Position numbers and translations under genes: made by a program | The notes under the pieces: generated by a model | What the model was told of the DNA's origin: nothing | What the model saw: the letters and a program-made list of their open reading frames with translations, nothing else | Databases searched by the model: none | Part shown: piece by piece, positions 27,036 through 35,051 of the stretch | How positions within the stretch are numbered: the first letter of the stretch is position 1 | Layout of the letters: every line of letters starts with the position of its first letter | Assembly: GCF_029813115.1 (NCBI RefSeq) | Contig: NZ_JAPZDS010000004.1 | Span: 62,001-126,000 of the forward strand | DNA from: Aureimonas sp. SK2 | GTDB lineage: Bacteria; Pseudomonadota; Alphaproteobacteria; Rhizobiales; Rhizobiaceae | Reading direction: 5' to 3' | DNA length: 64,000 nucleotides

Positions 27036-28148
27036 TCAGCCGAAGGCGAGGATGTGATTGTCCCAGACGACGTCCGCGTGGCTCTGCGGGCGAGCGGTCT
27101 CGGGCCAGTGCGCGACCGCGCCTCCTGAACCGGTTGCCAGGAACCCGCCGGCCGAAGCGTCGGGCGCGAGGCCGCAGCCCTCGGCCAGCGGCATCGACGC
27201 CACCTCCTGCCCCGAGGCCGCGTCCAGCACGAGGACGCGGTTGCCCCTCGGAGAGGCGAAGGCAATGCGCGCGCCGTCGCGCGAGGCGGCGACCGATCCG
27301 ACATAGTTGTCGAAGCCGACGAGGCTTTCCTCGCGCCAGGTGACGAGCTCGAGCGCCTCGCCGGGACGGGCGCGGCCGGCCAGCGCCGGCCGGTCGCCCT
27401 CCGGACCCTCGTACTGGCAGCCGAACCAGACCGCGCCGCCGACGTCCAGTGCCAGATGCCGGATGGAGAGCTGGTGCAGCGAGGCGGGCAGAACGTGGCG
27501 CGACAGAAGCCGCCCGTCGCGCCGGCCGATGAAGACGAGCGAGGGCTCCATGGTCGAGAGGTTCAGCTTCTGGCGGCCGAAGTCGGGATGGGTCTCGATG
27601 CCGCCATTGGCGACGACGATCGTCTCGCCGTCGGGCATGAGGAGCGCCTCGTGCGGGTCCATTCCATGGGTCTCGTACTCGCCGATGCGCCGGAAGCCGT
27701 CCGTCGCCTCGTAGATGCCGATCAGGCCGCGCGCGGCGTCGAAGTCGTTCTCCGTCGCATAGAGAAGCCGGCCGTCGGGCGAGAAGAAACCGTGGCCGAA
27801 GAAGTGGCGATCGGGGCGGGCGGCGATGGTGGTCTCGGGCCGCCCGCTGCGGGCATCGAAGACGAGCGCGAAGGTCGCGGGCCGCCGGGCGAAGACCACG
27901 GCGCGGCCCCAATGGGGATCGAAGGTGACGTCGTGGCCGCGGTCCGGCAGGTCCAGCGAGAACAGGATGCGGCCGCGCTCGTCGAACACGGCGCAGGCCG
28001 AACCGCCGCCCGGCCGGTCGCAGGCGCTGGCGAACAGGAGGTCCGTTCGCTCCACAGCCTCGGCCACCGAAGGCAGGAGCGAGGACAGGAACGCAGCCCC
28101 TGCGGCCTTCAGGAAGGTCCGCCGCTCGATCGGCCGGATCAGCGCCAC
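27036..28148 (-). CDS. DUF1513 beta-propeller-type exported protein
   Basis: Protein of 370 residues with a twin-arginine signal (IERRTFLKAAGAAFLSSLLP) for export in folded form. Repeated blade-like segments follow (for example HGFFSPDGRLLYATEND, PHEALLMPDGETIVVANGG and YVGSVAASRDGARIAFASPRG), matching DUF1513. The start is GTG at 28148, four bases after the stop of the upstream imelysin-like gene, since no ATG precedes the signal peptide in frame. It is the last gene of a four-gene operon seen across Proteobacteria and linked to iron uptake; the specific role of DUF1513 is unknown. Confidence 0.88.
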   Translation of the reverse strand: MALIRPIERRTFLKAAGAAFLSSLLPSVAEAVERTDLLFASACDRPGGGSACAVFDERGRILFSLDLPDRGHDVTFDPHWGRAVVFARRPATFALVFDARSGRPETTIAARPDRHFFGHGFFSPDGRLLYATENDFDAARGLIGIYEATDGFRRIGEYETHGMDPHEALLMPDGETIVVANGGIETHPDFGRQKLNLSTMEPSLVFIGRRDGRLLSRHVLPASLHQLSIRHLALDVGGAVWFGCQYEGPEGDRPALAGRARPGEALELVTWREESLVGFDNYVGSVAASRDGARIAFASPRGNRVLVLDAASGQEVASMPLAEGCGLAPDASAGGFLATGSGGAVAHWPETARPQSHADVVWDNHILAFG

Positions 28149-28152
28149 GGGC

Positions 28153-29229
28153 TCAGTCTCCGTCCAGCGAGGAGAAGCCGGCGGACAGGCCGAGCGCGGG
28201 CGCGACCTCGCCGGACAGAACCGTCTCGACGCCACGAACGGCGATCGCGACCGATTCCAACCGGCTCCGGCCCTCCGGCGTTTCCACGAGGTCCGGCACC
28301 GGGCGATCCAGCGAGGCGAGGATCCGCCCCGCCGTCTCGAATTCCAGGCCGATCGACGGTCCCGCCCATTGCGAGGCGGGCGGCAGGAGGGTGAAGAGGC
28401 CGCCCTCCGACAGAAGGGTCGAGAGCCCGTCGACATTGGCGGAGAGCGCCGCGCCAGTGAGGCCGGAGCGGCGGAACAGGAAGAGCTGGGGCTTCGGCTC
28501 CTCGCCGGGCTTGCCGAGTCCCGGCCGCAGCCGCACGTCGCGCACCAGTTCCAGCCCATGCGCGGCGGCGGCGAAGATCTCCTCCAGCGCCTCCGTGTCG
28601 GAGCGGTAGCGCGCGTCGTCCGGACTCGGATGCGTCATGCGGCGGACGATGGGCGCGCCCTCTGCCCATTCGGCTGAGAGGCTCGCGCCCATCTCGGCCA
28701 TCCGGGTGAGGATCGAGAGGGCGAAGCGGCAGCGGAAATCGCCGGCGCCCGTCTCCAGCGCCTGAGCGCCGTCGCCGTAGAGCAGGTATTCGAGCGCGGT
28801 CAGCCCCTGGAGCGCGACGCTCTTCCGTCCGAGCGCGGCCGGGTCGAGCACGGTTGCGTCCTGGCGGCCGAGCGCGTCCTGCACCTGCCGGAGCGCGATG
28901 CCGCGCCGGTCGGGCCAGAGCAGCCACCGCTCGATGCGGTTGTCCTCGGCGACGGGCCCGAAGCGGATGGGTTCGATCCGAGCATGAGCGGCCACCAACG
29001 CCGCGAAGCCCTCCCGCAGCTGTGCGAGCGCCTCCGGCGAGGGCGCGGCGCAGGCCGCCTCCGCTCGGCCGTGCGCATCTCGTGCGGCCTCGGCCAGCGC
29101 CGCGTAGCCCGGCCGGATCACCCGGTCGATCGTGGCGGCCACCACGGCGGCGCGCGAGGGCGCCTCCTGCGCGCCCGCCGGCAGGATCGGAAGAATGAAG
29201 GCGATGGCGAGGAAGGCGAAGCGGCGCAT
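28153..29229 (-). CDS. Imelysin-family periplasmic protein (second copy)
   Basis: Exported protein of 358 residues with signal peptide (1-20, cleavage after PAGAQ). The imelysin/peptidase M75-like four-helix fold follows, with segments IEPIRFGPVAEDNRIERWLLWPD and SVALQGLTALEYLLYG. The second segment replaces the GxHxxE metal motif of the first imelysin with GLTALE, so the histidine is missing; divergent copies like this are usual for the second imelysin of these operons. Its ATG overlaps the di-heme gene stop by one base. Probably part of a periplasmic iron-handling assembly with its neighbours. Confidence 0.85.
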   Translation of the reverse strand: MRRFAFLAIAFILPILPAGAQEAPSRAAVVAATIDRVIRPGYAALAEAARDAHGRAEAACAAPSPEALAQLREGFAALVAAHARIEPIRFGPVAEDNRIERWLLWPDRRGIALRQVQDALGRQDATVLDPAALGRKSVALQGLTALEYLLYGDGAQALETGAGDFRCRFALSILTRMAEMGASLSAEWAEGAPIVRRMTHPSPDDARYRSDTEALEEIFAAAAHGLELVRDVRLRPGLGKPGEEPKPQLFLFRRSGLTGAALSANVDGLSTLLSEGGLFTLLPPASQWAGPSIGLEFETAGRILASLDRPVPDLVETPEGRSRLESVAIAVRGVETVLSGEVAPALGLSAGFSSLDGD

Positions 29230-30749
29230 CACAGGGACTCCAGAAAGCGGAGAAGAGCGGCGCGGTCGGGCGCGGGCAGCGCGGCGAAAGCGTCGCGCGC
29301 CTTGGTCCCCTCCCCGCCGTGCCAGAGGATCGCCTCGGTGAGATTGCGGGCGCGCCCGTCGTGGAGGAACAGCGTATGGCCGCTCACGGTCTGCGTCAGG
29401 CCGATGCCCCAGAGCGGGGGCGTGCGCCAGTCCCGAGGACCGGCATCGCCGACCGTAGAGCCGTCGGCCAACCCCTCGCCCATGTCGTGGAGCAGGAAGT
29501 CGGAATAGGGCCAGATCAGCTGAAACTGCCGGTGCTTGTCCGGCGCGGCGCGGCTGGTGACGAATTTCGGCGTGTGGCAGGCCGGGCAGCCCGCTTCGTA
29601 GAACATCCGCTTGCCGCGCAGGACTTGCGGATCGCCGATATCCCGACGCGCGGGAACGGCGAGGTTCTGCGAGTAGAAGGTGACGAGGGGCAGCACGGGA
29701 TCGGGCGCCTCGACCTCGCCCAGCCGCGGCTGGACGCCGGACGGGGCGTCGCGGCAGACCATCTGCAGGATCGAGCATTCGCCGAAGGCGTCGGTAACGA
29801 GCGGCGTCGAGATGCCGATATCGCCTGAAAAGGCCTCGGCCGTCTGCACCTCGACCGTGGGCGCCGAGGCCTTCCAACCGAAGCGGCCGAGAACGGGCTC
29901 GCCCGATTTCGGGTCGCGCACGAGGCTCGGCCGACCGGATACGCCGTCCCCATCGCGGTCGTCCGGGTCGGCCTGCGCCAGGATGTCTTCGGCCGGGATC
30001 GCCTCGACCAGGCCCAGCCCGATCATCGGCGGGGCGTTGCGGGGCGAGAGGATCGTGTGGGGACCGAGCGGCCCGTAGCCGAGATCGACGGCGGAATAGG
30101 TGGGATGGCGAAGGGAGACCTCCGTCCCGTCGGGCAGGCGGAACGGAACCTCGCGGTAGTCGATCCGCATCCGCCCTTCCGGCTTCAGGCCGGGCACGGC
30201 GAAGGTCTGGAGCTGGCCGCCATAGGTCGGGTCGGGCAGGCGCAGCATGGCCCGGTCGGCGAGGCTCCGGCGCTCCTCCTCCGTCTCGGCCGGGCGCGAC
30301 AGGCGCAGGAACATCGACGTCGCGTCCTCGCCGGCCACCGGCGGATGGCCGCGCCCGTCCTTCAGGTGGCAGCTCTGGCAGGACCGCGCGTTGAAGAGCG
30401 GCCCGAGCCCGTCGGACGCGGCGGTGGAGGACGGCGAGGAGACCCAGAGCTTGCGGAACAGGGCGTTGCCGAGCTTGAACCGGTCCTCGCCGGCAAAGCC
30501 GACATTGGCGGGGGCCTGAGAGAAGCTGTCGCGGTTGACGAGCTTGCGGCTGGTGCCCGCCCCGCCCTGCATCTCCTCGAACTTTTCCGGCTTCGAGAAG
30601 TCGGCGGTCGGCTTCGTCACCGCGCGCACGCGGGCAAGGTCGGTCGGGGTCAGGTCGGTGCGCTCGGGCGCCAGGACGGCGAGCGCCGGGGGCGCGAGGC
30701 CCGCCAGCGCGACAAGCCCGAGCAGGAGGGCTCCGCGTAGGGAGCTCAT
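29229..30749 (-). CDS. Di-heme oxidoreductase-family cytochrome (DUF1111)
   Basis: Periplasmic c-type cytochrome of 506 residues with signal peptide (1-24). Two heme-binding CxxCH motifs are present: CQSCH in the first third and CPACH at about 400. The fold is that of the DUF1111 di-heme peroxidase-like (thiol oxidoreductase) family. A likely role is redox control of iron in the periplasm before or during uptake, given the imelysin genes on both sides; this is inference from the conserved operon. It follows the first imelysin gene by 23 bp and overlaps the second by one base. Confidence 0.9.
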   Translation of the reverse strand: MSSLRGALLLGLVALAGLAPPALAVLAPERTDLTPTDLARVRAVTKPTADFSKPEKFEEMQGGAGTSRKLVNRDSFSQAPANVGFAGEDRFKLGNALFRKLWVSSPSSTAASDGLGPLFNARSCQSCHLKDGRGHPPVAGEDATSMFLRLSRPAETEEERRSLADRAMLRLPDPTYGGQLQTFAVPGLKPEGRMRIDYREVPFRLPDGTEVSLRHPTYSAVDLGYGPLGPHTILSPRNAPPMIGLGLVEAIPAEDILAQADPDDRDGDGVSGRPSLVRDPKSGEPVLGRFGWKASAPTVEVQTAEAFSGDIGISTPLVTDAFGECSILQMVCRDAPSGVQPRLGEVEAPDPVLPLVTFYSQNLAVPARRDIGDPQVLRGKRMFYEAGCPACHTPKFVTSRAAPDKHRQFQLIWPYSDFLLHDMGEGLADGSTVGDAGPRDWRTPPLWGIGLTQTVSGHTLFLHDGRARNLTEAILWHGGEGTKARDAFAALPAPDRAALLRFLESL

Positions 30750-30772
30750 GGCCGTTCTCGGCAGGCCCTAGC

Positions 30773-32050
30773 CTACTGGAAGACCGCGTCCGTGTTGTCG
30801 AGGCTGTCGGAGCCCTCGATGGACACGCCGCCGGCGCCGGTCGCCGCGACGGCGCGCTCGATGGCACGCGTCTGCGCGACCAGCGCGTCGATCGCGGCCT
30901 GGACGCGGGCGTTACCGGCCTCGTTGCCCTCGGCGATCTGCTGGTCGTAGGCCTCGCCGTCCTCGGCTGCCGCGACGATCGCGCCCATCGCCTTGACGCT
31001 GTCCTCGATGCGCGCGCGCAGTTCCGCGTCGGCGGCCGGGTCCTTGGCGGCGACGAGCGCCGACACGGACGGACCCTCCATCACCGAGCCGTCGAGCCGG
31101 ACATAGCGGCCGGTATAGACGTTGCGGATGCCGATCACGTCGTTGAAGTGCGAGGCATGGGTGTTGTCGGAGAAGCAGTCGTGCTCCTCCTCCGGGTCGT
31201 GCAGGAGGAGGCCGAGCTTCATGCGCTCGCCGGCCAGTTCGCCGTAGGACAGGGAGCCGAGGCCGGTAAAGATCGCAGATACGCCCCTGGCGGGATCGTC
31301 CTCGACCACGGCGCGCGCCGCTCCGCCCGAACGCCAGTTTTCGACGATCTCCTCGAGGTCGGCGATGAGGAGGTCGGTCGCAGCATTCAGATATTCGCCG
31401 CGCCGGTCGCAGTTGCCGTTGGTGCATTCGGTGCGCGAATAATCGCTGGCGGGCCGTTCGCCGGCGCCCGGCCCGGTGCCGTGGAGGTCCTGCCCCCAGA
31501 GGAGGAATTCGATCGCATGGTAGCCGGTCGCGACATTGGCCTCGACGTCGCCCGCCTCCTGCAGCTTGTCGCGCAGGAGCTCGGGCGTGATCTCGCTCGT
31601 GTCGACCACCTCGCCGCCGATCGTGATCTGCCGGTTGGCTATGACGTTGGCGACATAGAGCGAGTTGACGTCCGAACCGGTGCCGTAGGACGGGGCGACG
31701 TAGTCGATCAGCCCCTCGTCCAGCGGCCAGGCGTTCACCCGGCCCTCCCAGTCGTCGACCACGGGATTGCCGAAGCGGAACGCCTCGGTCTGCTGGTAGG
31801 CGGGCCGCGCGGCGCGCCAGGCGATCCGCGCCTTTTCGAGGTTCGCCTGCGTCGGGTTGACGATCAGGGCGTCCGTCGCCTCGTTCAACGCCTTGGCGCC
31901 GGTCAGCGCGTCCTCGTAGGTGGCGAGCGCGATGTCGGCATAGGTCCGGACCACGGCCGCCGGATCGGGCGCCTCGGCATGGGCGGGAAAGGCCGCGAGC
32001 GCATAGGCCGAAGCGAGCACGCATGCCTTCAACGAACCGGTCGAGATCAT
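30773..32050 (-). CDS. Imelysin-family periplasmic iron-regulated protein
   Basis: Exported protein of 425 residues; signal peptide ends near residue 25 (AFPAHA). The imelysin domain carries the conserved GxHxxE motif (GYHAIEFLLWGQDLHGTGPG), the putative metal site of IrpA/EfeO-type proteins. A Cys-containing loop (TECTNGNCDRRGEYL) and the C-terminal DCFSDNTHASHFND segment are typical of the larger imelysins of this operon. The ATG at 32050 has GGAGGGG upstream. A candidate iron-control element lies at 32200-32216. It is the first gene of the imelysin, di-heme, imelysin, DUF1513 operon. Confidence 0.92.
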   Translation of the reverse strand: MISTGSLKACVLASAYALAAFPAHAEAPDPAAVVRTYADIALATYEDALTGAKALNEATDALIVNPTQANLEKARIAWRAARPAYQQTEAFRFGNPVVDDWEGRVNAWPLDEGLIDYVAPSYGTGSDVNSLYVANVIANRQITIGGEVVDTSEITPELLRDKLQEAGDVEANVATGYHAIEFLLWGQDLHGTGPGAGERPASDYSRTECTNGNCDRRGEYLNAATDLLIADLEEIVENWRSGGAARAVVEDDPARGVSAIFTGLGSLSYGELAGERMKLGLLLHDPEEEHDCFSDNTHASHFNDVIGIRNVYTGRYVRLDGSVMEGPSVSALVAAKDPAADAELRARIEDSVKAMGAIVAAAEDGEAYDQQIAEGNEAGNARVQAAIDALVAQTRAIERAVAATGAGGVSIEGSDSLDNTDAVFQ

Positions 32051-32199
32051 TCGCCCCTCCGAGCCGGCCCGCATCTGACACGTTCGTGATCGGGCGCTAC
32101 GGTCGGGTGAGTAGCCTTCGCGCCTGCGCAAGTCAACGCAAGGACAGGCAAAGGCCAAGTCGAAACGAGGCGGCGGCAAGTAATCTCGAATCGCTCCAA

Positions 32200-32216
32200 T
32201 GTAGAACCATTCCAGA
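32200..32216. promoter_or_regulatory. Candidate Irr iron-control element
   Basis: TGTAGAACCATTCCAGA matches 11 of 14 defined positions of the rhizobial Irr-type element TTTAGAA-N3-TTCTAAA. It lies about 150 bases upstream of the imelysin operon, which is expected to respond to iron. Confidence 0.4.
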
Positions 32217-32239
32217 CAACAGCGGACCGCGCGGCATTC

Positions 32240-33601
32240 TCAGTTTCCGGCCTCGCTCTCGATGAAGCGGTCGATGCCGCCGGAACGGCCGACGCCGGTG
32301 AGGAAATACAGAACCACGATCGCCACGATCAGGCCGATGGCGATGATCGGTGCGGTCCACTCGCCCTGCCCGATGCGCACGACGATGAGCGAGGCGCAGA
32401 CGAGGGCGCCGAGCGCCGGCACGAAGGACGGCACCTCGAACTGGCCCTTGGCCTCGCCCTTGCGCCGCTGGAGCACGAGCAGCGCGATGTTCACCACCGT
32501 GAAGACGATCAGGAGCAGGAGCACGGTGGACGCGGCCAGCGCGCCGATGTCGCCGACCAGCGACAGGAGGATGACGATCGCGAGCAGGGCCGCGATGGAG
32601 ACATAGGGCGTGCGGCGCGTGGCATGGACGCGTCCGAGCGCCTTCGGCATCAGGCCCTGGCGCGACATGCCGTAGAGGAGGCGCGAGGCCATGACGTAGT
32701 TGACGAGCGCGGTATTGGCGACGGCGAAGATGGTGATGCCGGCATAGATACCGGTCGGGAACCAGGGCGCCGCGCGCTCCACCACCAGGGTCAGCGGGCC
32801 GGCGACTTCGGCAAGTTCCTGCCAGGGCACGACCGAAACGGCGGTGATGGCAATGCAGATATAGATCACGGTCGCCATCAGCATGGCCGAGATCATGGCG
32901 ATCGGCATGGTCCGCTCGGGATTCTTCACCTCCTCCGAGACGTTGAGCATGTCCTCGAAGCCGATGAAGGAGAAGAACGTCAGGACGGCCCCTTGGGCGA
33001 CGAGGAGCATGGCCGACCCGTCCACCGCGCCCTCCCCGCCCGTCGGCAACTCCAGGAGATTGGCGTTGCCCCAGTAGGAGACGCCGACGGCGATGACGAG
33101 GATCAGGCCGAAAGCCTCCACGATCGTGCATACGGCGTTGAGCCAAAGCGATTCCGTGATGCCGCGGAAGAGGATGCCGGCCAGGATGACGAGGAAGCCG
33201 ATGGCGAGCACGCTTTGCGGCGTGTCGATGCCCATGACGCTCGCGAAGTTGCGGGCGACGACGTTGCTCTGCGTCGCGATGGAGGTGAGGCCCGAGCAGA
33301 CCACTGCGAGGCCCACCGTATAGGACAGGAGCGGGTGGCGATAGGCGCGCTGCGTGACATAGGCGGCCCCGCCGGCGCGCGGGTAGCGCGAGGCAATGGA
33401 TGCGTAGGACAGGCCGGTCAGGAGCGCGGCCACCATGGACACCATGAAGGCGACCCAGACCGCGCTGCCGAGCTCGCTCGCCGCTTCGCCGATCAGCCCG
33501 TAGATGCCCGCGCCCAGCATGGAGCCGAGGCCGAGCAGCGTGACCTGGAACAGCCCGACCGACCGATTGAGCCCCGGTTCACCTGTTGCGTCCGTCGCCA
33601 T
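32240..33601 (-). CDS. APC-family amino acid permease
   Basis: Inner-membrane transporter of 453 residues with about 12 hydrophobic segments. The N-terminus has the APC motif LGLGSMLGAGIYGLIGEAA (TM1 unwound helix) and SYASIASRYPRAGGAAYVTQRAY (TM2-3 region), then FFSFIGFEDMLNVSEEVKNPERTMP after TM6. These are strong signatures of cationic/neutral amino acid or amine permeases. The substrate cannot be assigned. The start at 33601 (MATDATGEP) is preferred to an Arg-rich extension. It is upstream of the imelysin operon on the same strand but separated by 189 bp with its own regulatory elements. Confidence 0.88.
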   Translation of the reverse strand: MATDATGEPGLNRSVGLFQVTLLGLGSMLGAGIYGLIGEAASELGSAVWVAFMVSMVAALLTGLSYASIASRYPRAGGAAYVTQRAYRHPLLSYTVGLAVVCSGLTSIATQSNVVARNFASVMGIDTPQSVLAIGFLVILAGILFRGITESLWLNAVCTIVEAFGLILVIAVGVSYWGNANLLELPTGGEGAVDGSAMLLVAQGAVLTFFSFIGFEDMLNVSEEVKNPERTMPIAMISAMLMATVIYICIAITAVSVVPWQELAEVAGPLTLVVERAAPWFPTGIYAGITIFAVANTALVNYVMASRLLYGMSRQGLMPKALGRVHATRRTPYVSIAALLAIVILLSLVGDIGALAASTVLLLLIVFTVVNIALLVLQRRKGEAKGQFEVPSFVPALGALVCASLIVVRIGQGEWTAPIIAIGLIVAIVVLYFLTGVGRSGGIDRFIESEAGN

Positions 33602-33702
33602 GTCGCCTCGCCGGTCCCCGCGCGGGTGTCGACCCGCCATAACCGGTAGATAACCTCCGATAATGGAACGGCGACGGGAACGCGGCGAATTTCCGGCGAA
33701 AT

Positions 33703-34395
33703 TCAGGCCGCCGGAGGGGCGAGGTCCGTGAGGCGGCCTGGGATTTCGTCCAGCCGGTCGAGTACGAGGTCGGCGCCGAGCCCCTCGACGCCAGTGGCGG
33801 TATATCCTCCCCGCATCGCGATCACGGCCATGCCCGCGCCTTTGGCGGCTTCCACGTCGTTCTCGGAATCGCCGACGAAGAGGGCCTGGCCCGGCTCGAT
33901 CCCCAGTTCGCGACAGGCGTGGATCAGAAGATCGGGCGCGGGCTTCTTGCGCGGGCCGGCATCCCCGCCGACCACCACGGCCATGCGGTCGGCGAGACCG
34001 AAATGGGCCAGGATGTCGGCGGTCTCGGCGCCCGGCTTGTTGGTGACGACGCCGAGCGGGATGCCGCGCTCGGCGAGAATCCGCACGCAGTCCGTCGCCC
34101 CGGCGTTCAGCGTCGTCAGTTCCGTGGCGCGGGCGGAGTAGATCGCAAGGTAGCGCTCGGCGATCTTGTCGCGCGTGGCGAGATCGATCTCCTTGTCGAG
34201 CGCCTCGTAGGCCCGGCCGACCAGCACCTGCACACCCTGCCCCACCATGCGGCCGACGGCCTCCAACGTGAAGGGCGGCTCGCCGAGGCTCTCCAGCGTC
34301 TGGTTCAGCGCTGCGTGGATGTCGGGCAGCGAGTCCACCAGCGTGCCGTCGAGGTCGAACAGCACCGCACGGGGCCAGGACGGAGTATCACTCAT
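33703..34395 (-). CDS. gph: Phosphoglycolate phosphatase (HAD superfamily)
   Basis: HAD phosphatase of 230 residues. Motif I is LFDLDGTLVDSLPDIHAALN, motif II VTNKPG, the lysine motif RKKPAPD and motif III FVGDSENDVEAAKGAG. The helical cap between motif I and II is of Gph/CbbZ type (C1 cap). It removes phosphate from 2-phosphoglycolate formed during DNA repair or by oxygenase reactions. It follows the MaoC gene by 3 bp and is in the same operon. Related HAD phosphatases are hard to separate by sequence alone, so the exact substrate is likely rather than certain. Confidence 0.85.
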   Translation of the reverse strand: MSDTPSWPRAVLFDLDGTLVDSLPDIHAALNQTLESLGEPPFTLEAVGRMVGQGVQVLVGRAYEALDKEIDLATRDKIAERYLAIYSARATELTTLNAGATDCVRILAERGIPLGVVTNKPGAETADILAHFGLADRMAVVVGGDAGPRKKPAPDLLIHACRELGIEPGQALFVGDSENDVEAAKGAGMAVIAMRGGYTATGVEGLGADLVLDRLDEIPGRLTDLAPPAA

Positions 34396-34398
34396 GGG

Positions 34399-34914
34399 TC
34401 AGTTTCCTTCGGTTTCGTCGGCGGGCGGATCGAGCACCGCGAGCGTGATCCAGCGTGCGGTGAGGGCGGGCTTGGGCGCGCCCTCGATCTCGACCGCCGC
34501 CTCCCAGGTGGACTGGAGGCTCACCGCGCGCTCCTTGAGCGCCGCGAGCCGGAAGCGGCCGCGCACGCGCGCCCCGCTCTTGACCGGCGTCAGGAAGCGC
34601 ACCTCGTCGAACCCGTAGTTCACGCCCATGCGGGTGCGCTCCACGCCGGGCATGGCGTCGTAGGCGAGCGTCGAAAGGAGCGACAGGGACAGGAACCCAT
34701 GCGCGATCGTCCCGCCGAAAGGCGTCTCCGCCCTGGCCCGCTCCGGGTCCACGTGGATGAACTGATGGTCGTTGGTGGCGTCGGCGAAGCGGTCGATCAT
34801 GCCCTGGTCCACCGTCAGCCAACCGGAGACGAAGGGCTCGCCGTCCAGATAGGCCCGATAGACATCCATCGGCACAAGGCGCCGTCGCAGCGCGTCCTCG
34901 TCGTCCCGGCTCAC
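34399..34914 (-). CDS. MaoC-family hydratase/dehydratase
   Basis: Hot-dog-fold protein of 171 residues. The hydratase-2 motif is FADATNDHQFIHVDPERARAETPFGGTIAHGFLSLSLL, containing the catalytic Asp (ND) and His (QFIH) of R-specific enoyl-CoA hydratases. It probably acts on an acyl-CoA or related thioester. The start is a GTG at 34914 with AAGGGA nine bases upstream; the alternative ATG at 34869 lacks a ribosome-binding sequence. It is first in a two-gene operon with gph and diverges from the NAGGN operon across 137 bp. Confidence 0.86.
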   Translation of the reverse strand: MSRDDEDALRRRLVPMDVYRAYLDGEPFVSGWLTVDQGMIDRFADATNDHQFIHVDPERARAETPFGGTIAHGFLSLSLLSTLAYDAMPGVERTRMGVNYGFDEVRFLTPVKSGARVRGRFRLAALKERAVSLQSTWEAAVEIEGAPKPALTARWITLAVLDPPADETEGN

Positions 34915-35051
34915 CTGTCGCGTTCCCTTCGAACCATTCCAGGCCGGTCATAGTCGCCCGGCTGCGAACCGCCAAGGGTCGCGCCGGGGTTGCCGCAGCG
35001 CAGCGTGGCCTATGTGCAGACGACAGAAGGACGCATAAGAAGGATAGGCCC

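Noticed and set aside
27456-28677. Long plus-strand open frames opposite the DUF1513 and imelysin genes
   Set aside because: Antisense to conserved exported proteins with clear signal peptides; the translations have no domains and an Arg/Glu-biased composition.
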